Positions 6,620 through 14,224 are shown, counted from the stretch's first letter. The stretch is DNA of 25,641 bases from Bryobacterales bacterium (GCA_025456495.1 JALOKO010000006.1:1-25641); one strand, 5' to 3'. The notes: generated by a model from the letters alone, not told the origin. Made by a program: numbers and translations.

Positions 6620-7609
6620 CTATTCCGCCAGCGCCTTCATGCGGTCGGGTGTGTAGCGCCCACCGGCCACTGCCTCAAGGGGCACTACCTCGGCCAAATG
6701 TTGAAGTTCTTCCGGACTTAGCGTCAGGTCCGCCGCTGCGGCGTTTACCTCAAGATATTCCACGCGTTTGGTGCCTGGAATCGGAACGATATCCTCGCCT
6801 TGGGCCATCACCCACGCAATGGCCAATTGGGCGGCGGTACAGCGCTTCTCCCTGGCCATGGCTTCAATGGCCTCCACCAGGCGCACATTGTGCGCAAGAT
6901 TCTCGTCGGAAAACCGCGGTCCAAGGGCGCGTCGCCAATCGCCTTCCGTGAAGTCCGCCGCGCTGCGAAAGCGTCCGGTCAACAGTCCTCGACCCAGCGG
7001 ACTATACGCTACAAATCCGATGCCCAACTCCCGGCAGGCGTCCAGCACCGGGCCTTCGGCGTCGCGTGAAAACAAGCTGTACTCCGTCTGCAGGGCCGTG
7101 ATGCGGGCCACGGCGGCCGCCTTGCGCAGCCCTACTGGACCCACCTCACTCAAACCCAAACAGCGAACCTTACCCTCCTTCACCAGTTGCGCCATGGCGC
7201 CCACTGTCTCTTCCACCGGAACCGCGGGGTCTACGCGGTGCAAATAATACAGATCGATCACATCGGTCTGTAATCTCCGCAGGCTGGCTTCGCAGGCTTC
7301 CTTGACGTACTCCGGACGACCGTTTACCCCCACGAATGTGCCGTCCGGCTGGCGCACAAAGCCAAACTTGGTGGCCAGCACCACACGGTCGCGCCTGCCC
7401 TTCAGAAACTGCGCCAACAACTCTTCATTGCGGCCGACGCCATACATATCGGCGGTGTCGAAGAAGTCAATGCCCAGGTCCATTGCCCTGGCCAGTGTAC
7501 GTAAGCTTTCCGCGTCGTCCATGGGGCCGTAGAAGTCAGACATGCCCATGCAGCCCAGGCCCATCGCGGAAACCGAAATCCCATCCCGTCCAAGAGTGCG
7601 TCGTTCCAT
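6620..7609 (-). CDS. Aldo/keto reductase
   Basis: 329 residues from the ATG at 7607-7609, with GAAGAG just upstream. A longer open frame reaches 7867, but its extra part is only the complement of the 21-bp repeats in the divergent gene, so I reject it. The family's TIM-barrel reductases use NADPH to reduce aldehydes or ketones. The catalytic tetrad is complete: D51 and Y56 in FFDTADMYG, K81 in LATKFGF, H124 in YYLHRVDP. The NADPH-binding end is present as VPIPGTKRVEYLEVN near residue 290. The opening RRTLGRDGISVSAMGLGCMGMS and length match the subgroup of YajO/AKR13-like enzymes. Substrate is unknown. It is transcribed away from the repeat-bearing gene, sharing a 117-bp intergenic region with it. 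Confidence 0.93.
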   Translation of the reverse strand: MERRTLGRDGISVSAMGLGCMGMSDFYGPMDDAESLRTLARAMDLGIDFFDTADMYGVGRNEELLAQFLKGRRDRVVLATKFGFVRQPDGTFVGVNGRPEYVKEACEASLRRLQTDVIDLYYLHRVDPAVPVEETVGAMAQLVKEGKVRCLGLSEVGPVGLRKAAAVARITALQTEYSLFSRDAEGPVLDACRELGIGFVAYSPLGRGLLTGRFRSAADFTEGDWRRALGPRFSDENLAHNVRLVEAIEAMAREKRCTAAQLAIAWVMAQGEDIVPIPGTKRVEYLEVNAAAADLTLSPEELQHLAEVVPLEAVAGGRYTPDRMKALAE

Positions 7610-7712
7610 CTCTTCAGCATGCCACGATCGTTGCAGCGGCACAGCGCCATGGAATGGTTCGCCTGAGTGTGGCCGACGATTCCTGCGCTTGTAACGCCGT
7701 TGTTCGCATCTG

Positions 7713-7720
7713 AAGGGGGG
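7713..7720 (+). promoter_or_regulatory. Ribosome binding site of the repeat-bearing gene
   Basis: AAGGGGGG lies 6 nt before the ATG at 7727. It shows that translation most likely begins before the 21-bp array, so the heptad repeats are part of the protein. Confidence 0.65.
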
Positions 7721-7726
7721 AAAGCG

Positions 7727-8740
7727 ATGTCGCACCCCAGCCAGCCGTCCCCGCCCAGTGATCCGCTGCAGCCATCCAGTGATCCGCTGCAGCCATACAG
7801 TGATCCGCTGCAGCCATCCAGTGATCCGCTGCAGCCATCCAGTCACCCGCTGCAGCCATCCAGTCACCCGTTGCAGCCATACAGCCTTGTGATGGCGTTC
7901 CGCGATCTGCCCGTCCTGGTGAACCAGATTCCAGAGTCCCTACCGGTCTCGCATCTGGTGGAGGAGCGCTGCCGCCAAGCCAACATCCCGTGCCTGGTGG
8001 ACACGCGAAACCTACCCCCGGAGCGTAGCATGCGCAGTCTGCTACGGCCCGTGCCCCGCTTGCTGGATGTGGTGACTACCGTCTGGCCCAGCGCCGCAAG
8101 TTTGCGAGAGGTGCTGGGCGCGGATGGCCTTCTGGAACCCATCGCCGCATTGCCCCATGTATTGTTCTTCGCGCCGCGATTCGGGGTGCCAACCTTGGCG
8201 CAGGTTGAAAAGCGGCTAGCGCGGAAAGAGGCTCTGGGTCCATCCATCATGTTGGGCGATTTGGGCAACTGGCCCCCTGAACCTCCGGGGCCCATCGAAT
8301 CGCTGGCGCATCCAGCCCGGGAGCAAATGGACGTCCACGAACAGCGTCTGCAGGCTGACCCTCGTCTTGCAGCCCTTCAATATGATCGCCGCGTGTTCAC
8401 CGCCGCTGCCAACACTGCGAATGGCGATGTGAAGCCCGGCCTCCAATTCCACTACCACCAGCAGGACGGGCTGGTGTGGGCTTACTACGAAGGGCCGGGC
8501 ATCGATCTGGGGATGCTAGTGGCGGTACAGGACGCGCACGGTCGCCTGCGCATGGCCTACCGTCACCTTAGCGACACGGATGCCTTCCGCAGTGGCGATT
8601 GCTTCTCTTACCCGGAGATTCTGCCTGACGGCTACTTGCGGATGCACGAGTTCTGGCGCTGGACGTCCGGTGATGGCAGCGCTGGCGAAAGCCGATTGCA
8701 AGAGGTTCAGGGCGTCACCATTGAGCGCAAGGTGAGCTAA
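7727..8740 (+). CDS. Two-part protein of unknown function with N-terminal heptad repeats
   Basis: 337 residues. Residues 11-52 are six heptads of the form S-D/H-P-L-Q-P-S/Y, encoded by a 21-bp tandem array. Two regions follow. Residues 55 to about 195 (starting VMAFRDLPVLVNQIPES) are not recognised. The C-terminal part, from about residue 205, resembles a small stand-alone family often labelled n-acetylglutamate synthase by automatic annotation: YDRRVFTAAANTANGDV, FHYHQQDGLVWAYYEGPGI, YRHLSDTDAFRSGDC and LRMHEFWRWTSGDGSAG. That family label is not backed by biochemistry known to me. There is no signal peptide or membrane helix. An alternative start at the ATG of VMAFRDL (about 7892) would skip the repeats, but the good ribosome binding site sits before 7727. 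The gene is divergent from the aldo/keto reductase. Confidence 0.8.
   Translation: MSHPSQPSPPSDPLQPSSDPLQPYSDPLQPSSDPLQPSSHPLQPSSHPLQPYSLVMAFRDLPVLVNQIPESLPVSHLVEERCRQANIPCLVDTRNLPPERSMRSLLRPVPRLLDVVTTVWPSAASLREVLGADGLLEPIAALPHVLFFAPRFGVPTLAQVEKRLARKEALGPSIMLGDLGNWPPEPPGPIESLAHPAREQMDVHEQRLQADPRLAALQYDRRVFTAAANTANGDVKPGLQFHYHQQDGLVWAYYEGPGIDLGMLVAVQDAHGRLRMAYRHLSDTDAFRSGDCFSYPEILPDGYLRMHEFWRWTSGDGSAGESRLQEVQGVTIERKVS
7757..7882 (+). repeat. Six-copy 21-bp tandem repeat inside a coding region
   Basis: Units start at 7757, 7778, 7799, 7820, 7841 and 7862. The first reads AGTGATCCGCTGCAGCCATC plus C; units 2 and 6 end in AC, and units 5 and 6 have AGTCACCCG in place of AGTGATCCG. Each unit contains the palindrome CTGCAG. 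The length keeps the frame, so copy-number change would add or remove whole heptads. Confidence 0.97.
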
Positions 8741-8756
8741 GCTCGCTCTCAATTGC

Positions 8757-8771
8757 GCGCACCCCGTGCGC
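8757..8771. terminator. Short hairpin between convergent genes
   Basis: GCGCAC and GTGCGC form a 6-bp perfect stem around a CCC loop, between the stops of the two convergent genes at 8740 and 8784. It lacks a clear T-run on either strand (CCGCTTCCCTCTTT follows on the plus strand), so it is at best a weak bidirectional terminator. Confidence 0.3.
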
Positions 8772-8783
8772 CCGCTTCCCTCT

Positions 8784-9614
8784 TTAGTCAGCCCGCTGAG
8801 CTGCGTTTCGTTCACTCTCCAGTAAACGCCGCTTGCGGTCCAAACCCCAGCGGTAGCCCGTGAGTGACCCATCCGCGCCCACCACGCGATGGCAGGGAAT
8901 GAGAATCGCCGCGCAGTTGGTGGCGCACGCTCTGGCAACCGCCCGCGTGGCTTTGGCGTCGCCCAGAGCCGTCGCCAACCCTGAGTAGGTTCGTGTTTCT
9001 CCCGGCGGGATACGCTGCAGTGCTTCCCAGACACGCGCCTGAAAAGCGGTGGCGTACACATCCAAGGGCACCGTGTGCGCGTTGTGCGGATTCTCCAGCG
9101 CTGCCAGTACCGCGGCGATCCATCGCGGCGGGCCGGGGCTGACAATCGTTGCCAGCCCGTAGTCCCGGCGCAACTCGGCCTCCAAAGACTCGCGACACTC
9201 ACCCACCCCCACGAAGCTCACCCCGCGTTCCGTGCCGGCAACCACCAGCAGGCCCAGCGCGTGCTGCGCTATCTCCACGCCTAGGGTAAGGCCCTTGCCT
9301 TTGCGCGCGAAGACGCCTGGCGTCATCCCCATCCGCGCCGGACCCGCCTCATACAAACCACGGACTGACCCATAGCCCGCCGCATACAGGGCGTCCAGCG
9401 TGTTGCTACTACCGCGCAGCGCCTCCTTGGCGCGATTCAGCCTTGCGCTTTGCTGGAACTGTCTGGGCGTTACTCCCAGGTGTTGCCGAAAGGCTTTGCG
9501 TAGTTCACGCTCCGCTACCCCCAGCATTTCCGCCACCCTGGTGATGGGCAGCGGGGACTCAGCCAGAAGTTCGCATGCGCGCGCCAATGCAGGAGGAAGC
9601 GTCGGGACCAACAT
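8784..9614 (-). CDS. AraC-type HTH fused to O6-methylguanine-DNA methyltransferase (Ada-like)
   Basis: 276 residues. The N-terminal third is an AraC-family helix-turn-helix pair: ITRVAEMLGVAERELRKAF, then TPRQFQQSARLNRAKEALR and a second helix set ending with YGSVRGLYEAGPARMGMTPG, like Ada. The C-terminal part, from about residue 112, is the methylated-DNA-protein-cysteine S-methyltransferase domain: FQARVWEALQRIPPGETRTY, the Asn-containing loop ATNCAAILIPCHRVVG with acceptor Cys241, and LTGYRWGLDRKRRLLE. The enzyme removes alkyl groups from O6-methylguanine in one suicidal turnover. E. coli Ada also has an N-terminal zinc domain with Cys38 that senses methylphosphotriesters; that domain is absent here, so this is not a full Ada sensor. 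Start chosen at 9614; the SD-like GAAGG is too close to ATG to be decisive. Confidence 0.92.
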   Translation of the reverse strand: MLVPTLPPALARACELLAESPLPITRVAEMLGVAERELRKAFRQHLGVTPRQFQQSARLNRAKEALRGSSNTLDALYAAGYGSVRGLYEAGPARMGMTPGVFARKGKGLTLGVEIAQHALGLLVVAGTERGVSFVGVGECRESLEAELRRDYGLATIVSPGPPRWIAAVLAALENPHNAHTVPLDVYATAFQARVWEALQRIPPGETRTYSGLATALGDAKATRAVARACATNCAAILIPCHRVVGADGSLTGYRWGLDRKRRLLESERNAAQRAD

Positions 9615-9677
9615 CCCTTCAGCGTACGCGCACCCGGTGTGGGCGTCTATCCGCTTTCGGCCACGATGCCTCTTGCT

Positions 9678-10874
9678 TTACGGATTGATCTTTTCCGTCA
9701 AGGTGAGCGGTGCGTCCAATCGGAAATTCAAGCGGGTTTCCGATGGAATTTCGGCGGGCTTGCCCTTTGAGCCCAGCACCGTCCCGGCGCCCGCGCCCGC
9801 TCCCACACCGGCCCCGATTGCCGCCCCTCTACCTCCGCCAAAGATCGCGCCCAGCGCCGCGCCAATGCCGGTTGCGATGCCCACTTTGGCCACATCGCCC
9901 TTCGTGGATTTCTCCGCGTTCATCGTGAAGGTTTGTGTTTGCACCGGAACCGTCTGGCCGTCTGAGGTGTTGATGCGCGTCAGTTGCACCGCCAGTGAAG
10001 CCGTGCCCTTCACGCGTCCGCTATCCACCACCTGCACCACACGACCCTCAACCTTTGAACCGCGTTCAGCAATCACCAGATCCTCGTGAACCAGTGGCTG
10101 GTCCAGGGTGCCGGTGAAGCTGTCGTCCACGGTTGCCGACTCAGATGAAATCATGCGCGTGGTGCGCACCGTGAGGATGGTGCCCGCGGGCAGAACCACG
10201 GTGCGTGGCGGCTCAACTGCCGCGCTGGATGCGGAAGCCGCGGACGGCTTCGGCGTCGGGTCAGCCCGCTCCGGCCGCATCAGCTCGTAGCGGTTCTGCG
10301 AGTCCTGTCCGGGTTCCGGCGGCTTTGGCGTGCTCCACGCTTCGCTTGTGGAGGTTGGCGGATCCACCACGATCGGCGGTGGGGTCGTCACTGGTGCGTT
10401 GGCGGGGTTGGTGGCCACAACGGTTGGGGCTGACTTTGGCGCCGACGGCAATGGCTTTGTTGCGGGTGACGGCTTTGCGGAGACCGACGGCTTTCCGGCG
10501 GATGCGGGCGCCGACGCGGCACTCCGCGAGGCAGGCGCTCCTGCGGTGGGCGCTCCCGCGGTGGGCGTGGGACTCAGCGGCGCGCTGTTTGCCTTGCCAG
10601 CGGCAGTCGCCTCTGCCACCACAGGCATCGCCTCCGTGGACGCAGTCATCCCCTCAGTGGACGCAGGCATCGCCTCCGTGGATGCCGTCATCCCCTCAGT
10701 GGACGCGGGTGGGGAAGTCGGCGTCTCCGCGGCTGCATCGGAAACGCGCTCACTGGCGACGGCCGGGATCGGAGCCGGATCCAGACCCGCCTTGCGGTCC
10801 TGCATCAGGTTCATCGCCAACAAACCCGCCACCAGAATCAATGCCGCTAGAATGCCCAATTGAACGTATTTCAT
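9678..10874 (-). CDS. Envelope protein with N-terminal anchor, Pro/Ala/Ser/Thr linker and glycine-zipper C-terminus
   Basis: 398 residues from the ATG at 10872-10874; a GTG three codons upstream is also in frame. One hydrophobic helix (KYVQLGILAALILVAGLLA) anchors the protein. Residues about 30-230 are a low-complexity Pro/Ala/Ser/Thr linker with four heptads ASTEGMT/ASTEAMP (57-84) and a doubled PTAGA. Then comes a compact beta domain, VVLPAGTILTVRTTRMISS, FTGTLDQPLVHEDLVIAERG, VEGRVVQVVDSGRVKG, a pattern seen in many Acidobacteriota exported proteins. After it lies a glycine zipper (GIGAALGAIFGGGRGAAIGA and on), which usually inserts in or bridges membranes. The linker is long enough to cross a periplasm, so the protein may link inner membrane to cell wall or outer membrane; this is inference. 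No homologue with a known role is recognised. Confidence 0.8.
   Translation of the reverse strand: MKYVQLGILAALILVAGLLAMNLMQDRKAGLDPAPIPAVASERVSDAAAETPTSPPASTEGMTASTEAMPASTEGMTASTEAMPVVAEATAAGKANSAPLSPTPTAGAPTAGAPASRSAASAPASAGKPSVSAKPSPATKPLPSAPKSAPTVVATNPANAPVTTPPPIVVDPPTSTSEAWSTPKPPEPGQDSQNRYELMRPERADPTPKPSAASASSAAVEPPRTVVLPAGTILTVRTTRMISSESATVDDSFTGTLDQPLVHEDLVIAERGSKVEGRVVQVVDSGRVKGTASLAVQLTRINTSDGQTVPVQTQTFTMNAEKSTKGDVAKVGIATGIGAALGAIFGGGRGAAIGAGVGAGAGAGTVLGSKGKPAEIPSETRLNFRLDAPLTLTEKINP
10624..10707 (-). repeat. Four-copy 21-bp tandem repeat (two alternating types) inside a coding region
   Basis: On the plus strand, units at 10624-10644 and 10666-10686 begin GGCATCGCCTCCGTGGA, and units at 10645-10665 and 10687-10707 begin GTCATCCCCTCAGTGGA, so a 42-bp pair is duplicated. 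On the coding (minus) strand they give heptads ASTEGMT and ASTEAMP. Confidence 0.95.
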
Positions 10875-11017
10875 GGTTCCCACCTACCAAAAGACCGATG
10901 GCGAACCAGACGTGCAGGCACGCAGTCCCGCCTCAGCCCTTCCTTTACCATTGCACTCTTTCGACGTGGAGCGCGGTGGCCGCGTTTCCGATCCTTCCAT
11001 AATCTCCCATACCCTGT

Positions 11018-11060
11018 CCACCTGAGCCCGCCCGCCACCTGAGCCCGCCCGCCACCTGAG
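11018..11060. repeat. Two and a half copies of a 17-bp direct repeat in an intergenic region
   Basis: CCACCTGAGCCCGCCCG occurs at 11018-11034 and 11035-11051, followed by CCACCTGAG at 11052-11060. It lies in the 261-bp region between the divergent glycine-zipper and Gfo/Idh/MocA genes. It could be a regulator binding array or a simple slippage product; the sequence does not decide. Apart from this repeat I see nothing else in the region. Confidence 0.95.
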
Positions 11061-11121
11061 ATAGTATGAGGAACTGGCGGCGCGGCCGGCCAAGCCGCCC
11101 CACCAATTTCAGATTCTCCCC

Positions 11122-11127
11122 GGAGGA
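11122..11127 (+). promoter_or_regulatory. Ribosome binding site of the Gfo/Idh/MocA gene
   Basis: GGAGGA lies 8 nt before the ATG at 11136 and supports that start, which keeps the full Tat signal. Confidence 0.7.
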
Positions 11128-11135
11128 ACCCATCC

Positions 11136-12512
11136 ATGACCCCTGGCGTGACGCCTCATTTCTCCATTGCCCGGCGCCGCTTCCTGCAAAGTCTGCCCGG
11201 ACTGCTGGCCATCCAGGCATTGGGTCAGGATGGCCCCGACATCGTCAATCAGAAGCCAAAGCGCGTAGGCCTGATCGGTGCAGGCTGGTATGGCAAAAGC
11301 GATCTCTGGCGATTGGTGCAGGTGGCGCCCGTGGAAATCGTCTCCATATGTGATCCCGACAAGCGCATGCTGGACGGCGCGGCGAAGCTGGCTGCGGAAC
11401 GCCAACGCTCTGGCAAAACCCCGCGCACCTACACCGACTACCGGCAGATGCTTCGCGAGAAAGACCTCGACATCGTCCTGATTGGCAGCCCTGACCACTG
11501 GCACGCCCTGCAGGCCATCGCCGCCATGGAGGCGGGCGCGGACGTCTACTTGCAGAAGCCCATCAGCGTGGACGTGCTGGAGGGCGAAGCCATCCTCGCC
11601 ACTGCCCGCAAGCTGGGACGTGTGGTCCAGATCGGCACACAGCGCAAGAGCACGCCCCACCTCATCGACGCCAAGAAGCAGGTGGTGGACGCAGGCCTGC
11701 TTGGCAATTTCGGCCACGTCGATATGTGCTGCTACTTCCATATGCGCGCCAACGGCAACCCTCCCGTGGAGGCCGTCCCCGATTGGTTCGACTACGACCT
11801 GTGGACCGGTCCCGCGCCCTTGCGTCCCTACGATGGCCTTCCCCACATCCGCTGGTGGCGCACCTTCATGGAGTATGGCAACGGCATCATGGGCGATATG
11901 TGTGTCCACATGTTTGATACCGTGCGCTGGATGTTGCAACTGGGCTGGCCCCAGCGCATCCAGTCCACCGGTGGCATCTACCTGCAGAAGGAAGGCAAGA
12001 GCAACATCGCCGACACCCAGTCAGCCACCTTTGAATACCCGCAATTCCACTGCAACTGGCAGCACCGGAGTTGGGGCGTTCCGCCCGATCCGGATTACCC
12101 CTGGGCGCTCTTCCTGCACGGAGAAAAGGGGGTTCTCAAGGCCAGCACCATGCGCGCCGATTTCGTACCTTTCGACAAGAGCCAGAACACGCTTCACTTC
12201 GATTGCTTCTTTGAGCGCCAGAAGTATCCGGAGGATCTCACCGAGGAGCGCATCGAGCTGAACGCCGCCCCGGCCACCCGCCTGCACATGCTGGATTTCC
12301 TGGGCGCGGTGGCTCGCCGCAGCCGCCCCGTGGCGGACATCGAAGATGGGCACATCTCCACGGCCAGTTGCATCCTTGCCAATCTCTCCATGCAACTGAA
12401 GAGCCCCTTGGTGTACGATCCCAGGCAACGCGTGGTTGTAGGTAACCGTCGCGCCACAGAACTGCTGGCGCGTCCCTACCGCAAGCCCTGGAAGCGTCCC
12501 CAGTTGGTCTGA
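11136..12512 (+). CDS. Tat-exported Gfo/Idh/MocA family oxidoreductase
   Basis: 458 residues. A Tat signal is plain: ARRRFLQSLPGLLAIQALG (residues 12-30). The NAD(P)-binding Rossmann motif follows as VGLIGAGWYG (44-53), with IGSPDHWHALQA (117-128) and YLQKPISVD (138-146), where the Lys of the family's EKP motif (here QKP) is catalytic. The second domain contains GDMCVHMFDTVRWML, corresponding to the usual GD.G.H..D site, and YPWALFLHGEKGVLKAS. Such proteins oxidise or reduce sugars, often at C3. Tat export means the enzyme folds in the cytoplasm with bound cofactor before export, as in glucose-fructose oxidoreductase. It heads a set of three co-directional genes with a sulfatase and a DUF1080 protein. 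The substrate is not known; a polysaccharide-derived sugar is likely. Confidence 0.93.
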   Translation: MTPGVTPHFSIARRRFLQSLPGLLAIQALGQDGPDIVNQKPKRVGLIGAGWYGKSDLWRLVQVAPVEIVSICDPDKRMLDGAAKLAAERQRSGKTPRTYTDYRQMLREKDLDIVLIGSPDHWHALQAIAAMEAGADVYLQKPISVDVLEGEAILATARKLGRVVQIGTQRKSTPHLIDAKKQVVDAGLLGNFGHVDMCCYFHMRANGNPPVEAVPDWFDYDLWTGPAPLRPYDGLPHIRWWRTFMEYGNGIMGDMCVHMFDTVRWMLQLGWPQRIQSTGGIYLQKEGKSNIADTQSATFEYPQFHCNWQHRSWGVPPDPDYPWALFLHGEKGVLKASTMRADFVPFDKSQNTLHFDCFFERQKYPEDLTEERIELNAAPATRLHMLDFLGAVARRSRPVADIEDGHISTASCILANLSMQLKSPLVYDPRQRVVVGNRRATELLARPYRKPWKRPQLV

Positions 12513-12533
12513 GCGGGGACAATGCTTTCCAGC

Positions 12534-12592
12534 GATGCCCCGTTGTCTACTGGCGATGCCCCCTCATCCACCAGCGATGCCCTGGCGCCAAC
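12534..12592 (+). repeat. Three imperfect 21-bp units upstream of the sulfatase start
   Basis: GATGCCC recurs at 12534, 12555 and 12576, exactly 21 bp apart, within units of the type CCAGCGATGCCC plus nine variable bases. Each unit carries an ATG in the sulfatase reading frame (12535, 12556, 12577). The third unit is identical at 15 of 21 positions to a unit of the array at 7757-7882 (compared from 12571 and 7755). Confidence 0.8.
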
Positions 12593-12642
12593 AGCCGGGC
12601 GGGGTTGCGTTGCCTTGTCGCCCTGCGTACGATCAGAACGTC

Positions 12643-14112
12643 ATGCCACTCGAAACCATCCTGTCCCAGCGCGCGCTTTCGCGCCGCGGCTTCCTTTACG
12701 GCGCCCTCGGAATGGGCACGGTTGCGGCCCTCCCCGCGCGGGCCTCGCAGTCCCGCACACGAAAGCCCAACATCCTTCTGATCCTGGTGGACGATTGGGG
12801 TTGGACCGACATGGGCGCCTACGGCAGCACCTTCTACCAGACTCCCCATCTGGACAAGCTGGCGCGCGAGGGTGTGCGCTTCACGAACGGCTACGCCTCC
12901 TGTCCAGTCTGCTCCCCCACCCGCGCCGCGGTCATGACCGGCAAGGCCCCACCCCGGGTGAACATCACTGATTGGATTCCCGGTCGCCGTCAACACCCCT
13001 TCTCGCCCATCCTCACCCCTGAGGACAGCGACCAACTGGCCCTGGAAGAAATCACCATTGCCGAGATGCTAAAGCCCCTCGGTTACGCCACCGCCCACAT
13101 CGGGAAATGGCACCTGGGCGGCGATGGCTACGAGCCCACCAAGCAGGGTTTCGACGTGAACATCGCGGGTACCGACAAGGGTTCCCCTCCCGGCTACTTT
13201 GCTCCTTACCGCAGTCCGCTTCCCGGGATTCAGGATTCCCCATCGGGCGAGTTCCTCACCCGCCGCCTCTGTGACGAAGCGGAAAAGTTCATTGAGTCCA
13301 GAAAGGATCAGCCCTTCTTTCTCTACTACCCGCTCTTTGCCGTCCACACCCCGCTACAGGCTGAGGCTGAGGTGATTGCCAAATACGCCAAAAGCTCCAA
13401 TTTCATGGAGTATCAGCGGAACCCCGTCTACGCCGCAATGGTAGAGAGCCTGGACGATACCGTGGGTCGGCTGCGCGCCAAACTCGCCGTGCTGGGGCTC
13501 GACAAGGACACCATCATCCTGGTGACGTCGGACAATGGCGGGCTGATTTATGAGGGCAAAAGCCAGGTTCCCACCACCTACAACCGCCCCCTGCGGGCGG
13601 GCAAGGGCCATTTGTATGAGGGTGGGGTGCGTGTGCCCTTCATGGTCTACGACCCATTGGCCAAGCCGCGCGTGGACGATACGCCCGTCATCAGCACTGA
13701 CCTTCTACCCACGATTGCTTCCTACACCGGCGCCACGCCCCCGTCCGGCATCGATGGCATCAGCCTGCGGGCGTTGGTCCGCGACAACCGCCGCCCCGCC
13801 GCGCGCGACCTCTTCTGGCACTATCCCCACTATTCCAATCAAGGAGGCTTCCCCGGCGCAGCCATCCGCTCAGGCGAATGGAAACTGGTGGAGAACTACG
13901 ATTCCGGCGCCATTGAGCTTTACAATCTGCGAACCGACCTGCGTGAGGAAGACAACCTCGCCAGGGCCAACCCCGCCAAGGTGCGGGAATTGCAGGCCAA
14001 GCTGGATCGATGGCGCACGCAGGTTGGCGCGAAGATGCCCACGCGCAACCCGGATCACGATCCAACCAAGGCGGACCAGGAACTCACTGGGTCCCGGCGC
14101 GAGAACCAATAG
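12643..14112 (+). CDS. Tat-exported type I sulfatase
   Basis: 489 residues from the ATG at 12643. The frame is open upstream through the 21-bp repeats, but this start gives a normal Tat signal (SRRGFLYGALGMGTVAAL, residues 13-30); the ribosome binding site is weak. The metal-binding start of the alkaline phosphatase/sulfatase fold is KPNILLILVDDWGWTDMG (41-58). The modification motif CSPTRAAVMTG has Cys90, expected to become formylglycine (C-x-P-x-R). Further sites are GKWHLGG, FFLYYPLFAVHTP, and VTSDNGGLIYEGKS. The enzyme hydrolyses sulfate esters of sugars or polysaccharides. A Cys-type sulfatase exported via Tat must be activated by a formylglycine-generating enzyme, not present here. It lies 130 nt after the oxidoreductase and 112 nt before the DUF1080 gene. 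Confidence 0.94.
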   Translation: MPLETILSQRALSRRGFLYGALGMGTVAALPARASQSRTRKPNILLILVDDWGWTDMGAYGSTFYQTPHLDKLAREGVRFTNGYASCPVCSPTRAAVMTGKAPPRVNITDWIPGRRQHPFSPILTPEDSDQLALEEITIAEMLKPLGYATAHIGKWHLGGDGYEPTKQGFDVNIAGTDKGSPPGYFAPYRSPLPGIQDSPSGEFLTRRLCDEAEKFIESRKDQPFFLYYPLFAVHTPLQAEAEVIAKYAKSSNFMEYQRNPVYAAMVESLDDTVGRLRAKLAVLGLDKDTIILVTSDNGGLIYEGKSQVPTTYNRPLRAGKGHLYEGGVRVPFMVYDPLAKPRVDDTPVISTDLLPTIASYTGATPPSGIDGISLRALVRDNRRPAARDLFWHYPHYSNQGGFPGAAIRSGEWKLVENYDSGAIELYNLRTDLREEDNLARANPAKVRELQAKLDRWRTQVGAKMPTRNPDHDPTKADQELTGSRRENQ

Positions 14113-14224
14113 CAGGTGGCCCTCTCCCACCCGCCGTCCACCGCGCAGCCAAGCTGCCCACGAACCGCGTGCAGGCGCGCCGCTTGCCGCGCCCGTGTCC
14201 GCTCTGGTAGATAATGAACACGTG

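Noticed and set aside
7610..7867. N-terminal extension of the aldo/keto reductase with WLQRITG repeats
   Set aside because: It is the complement of the 21-bp array in the divergent gene; the reductase family starts at the ATG at 7609, which has its own ribosome binding site.
7757..7882. CRISPR-like array
   Set aside because: The repeats are contiguous with no spacers and are in frame within a gene; they are a minisatellite.
10205..11002. Plus-strand open frames opposite the glycine-zipper gene
   Set aside because: Low-complexity shadows of the PAST linker; no ribosome binding site and no family match.
13550..14224. Long N-terminal extension of the DUF1080 gene over the sulfatase end
   Set aside because: It has biased Arg/Pro/Ser composition typical of an off-frame shadow, and a normal signal peptide begins at 14225.
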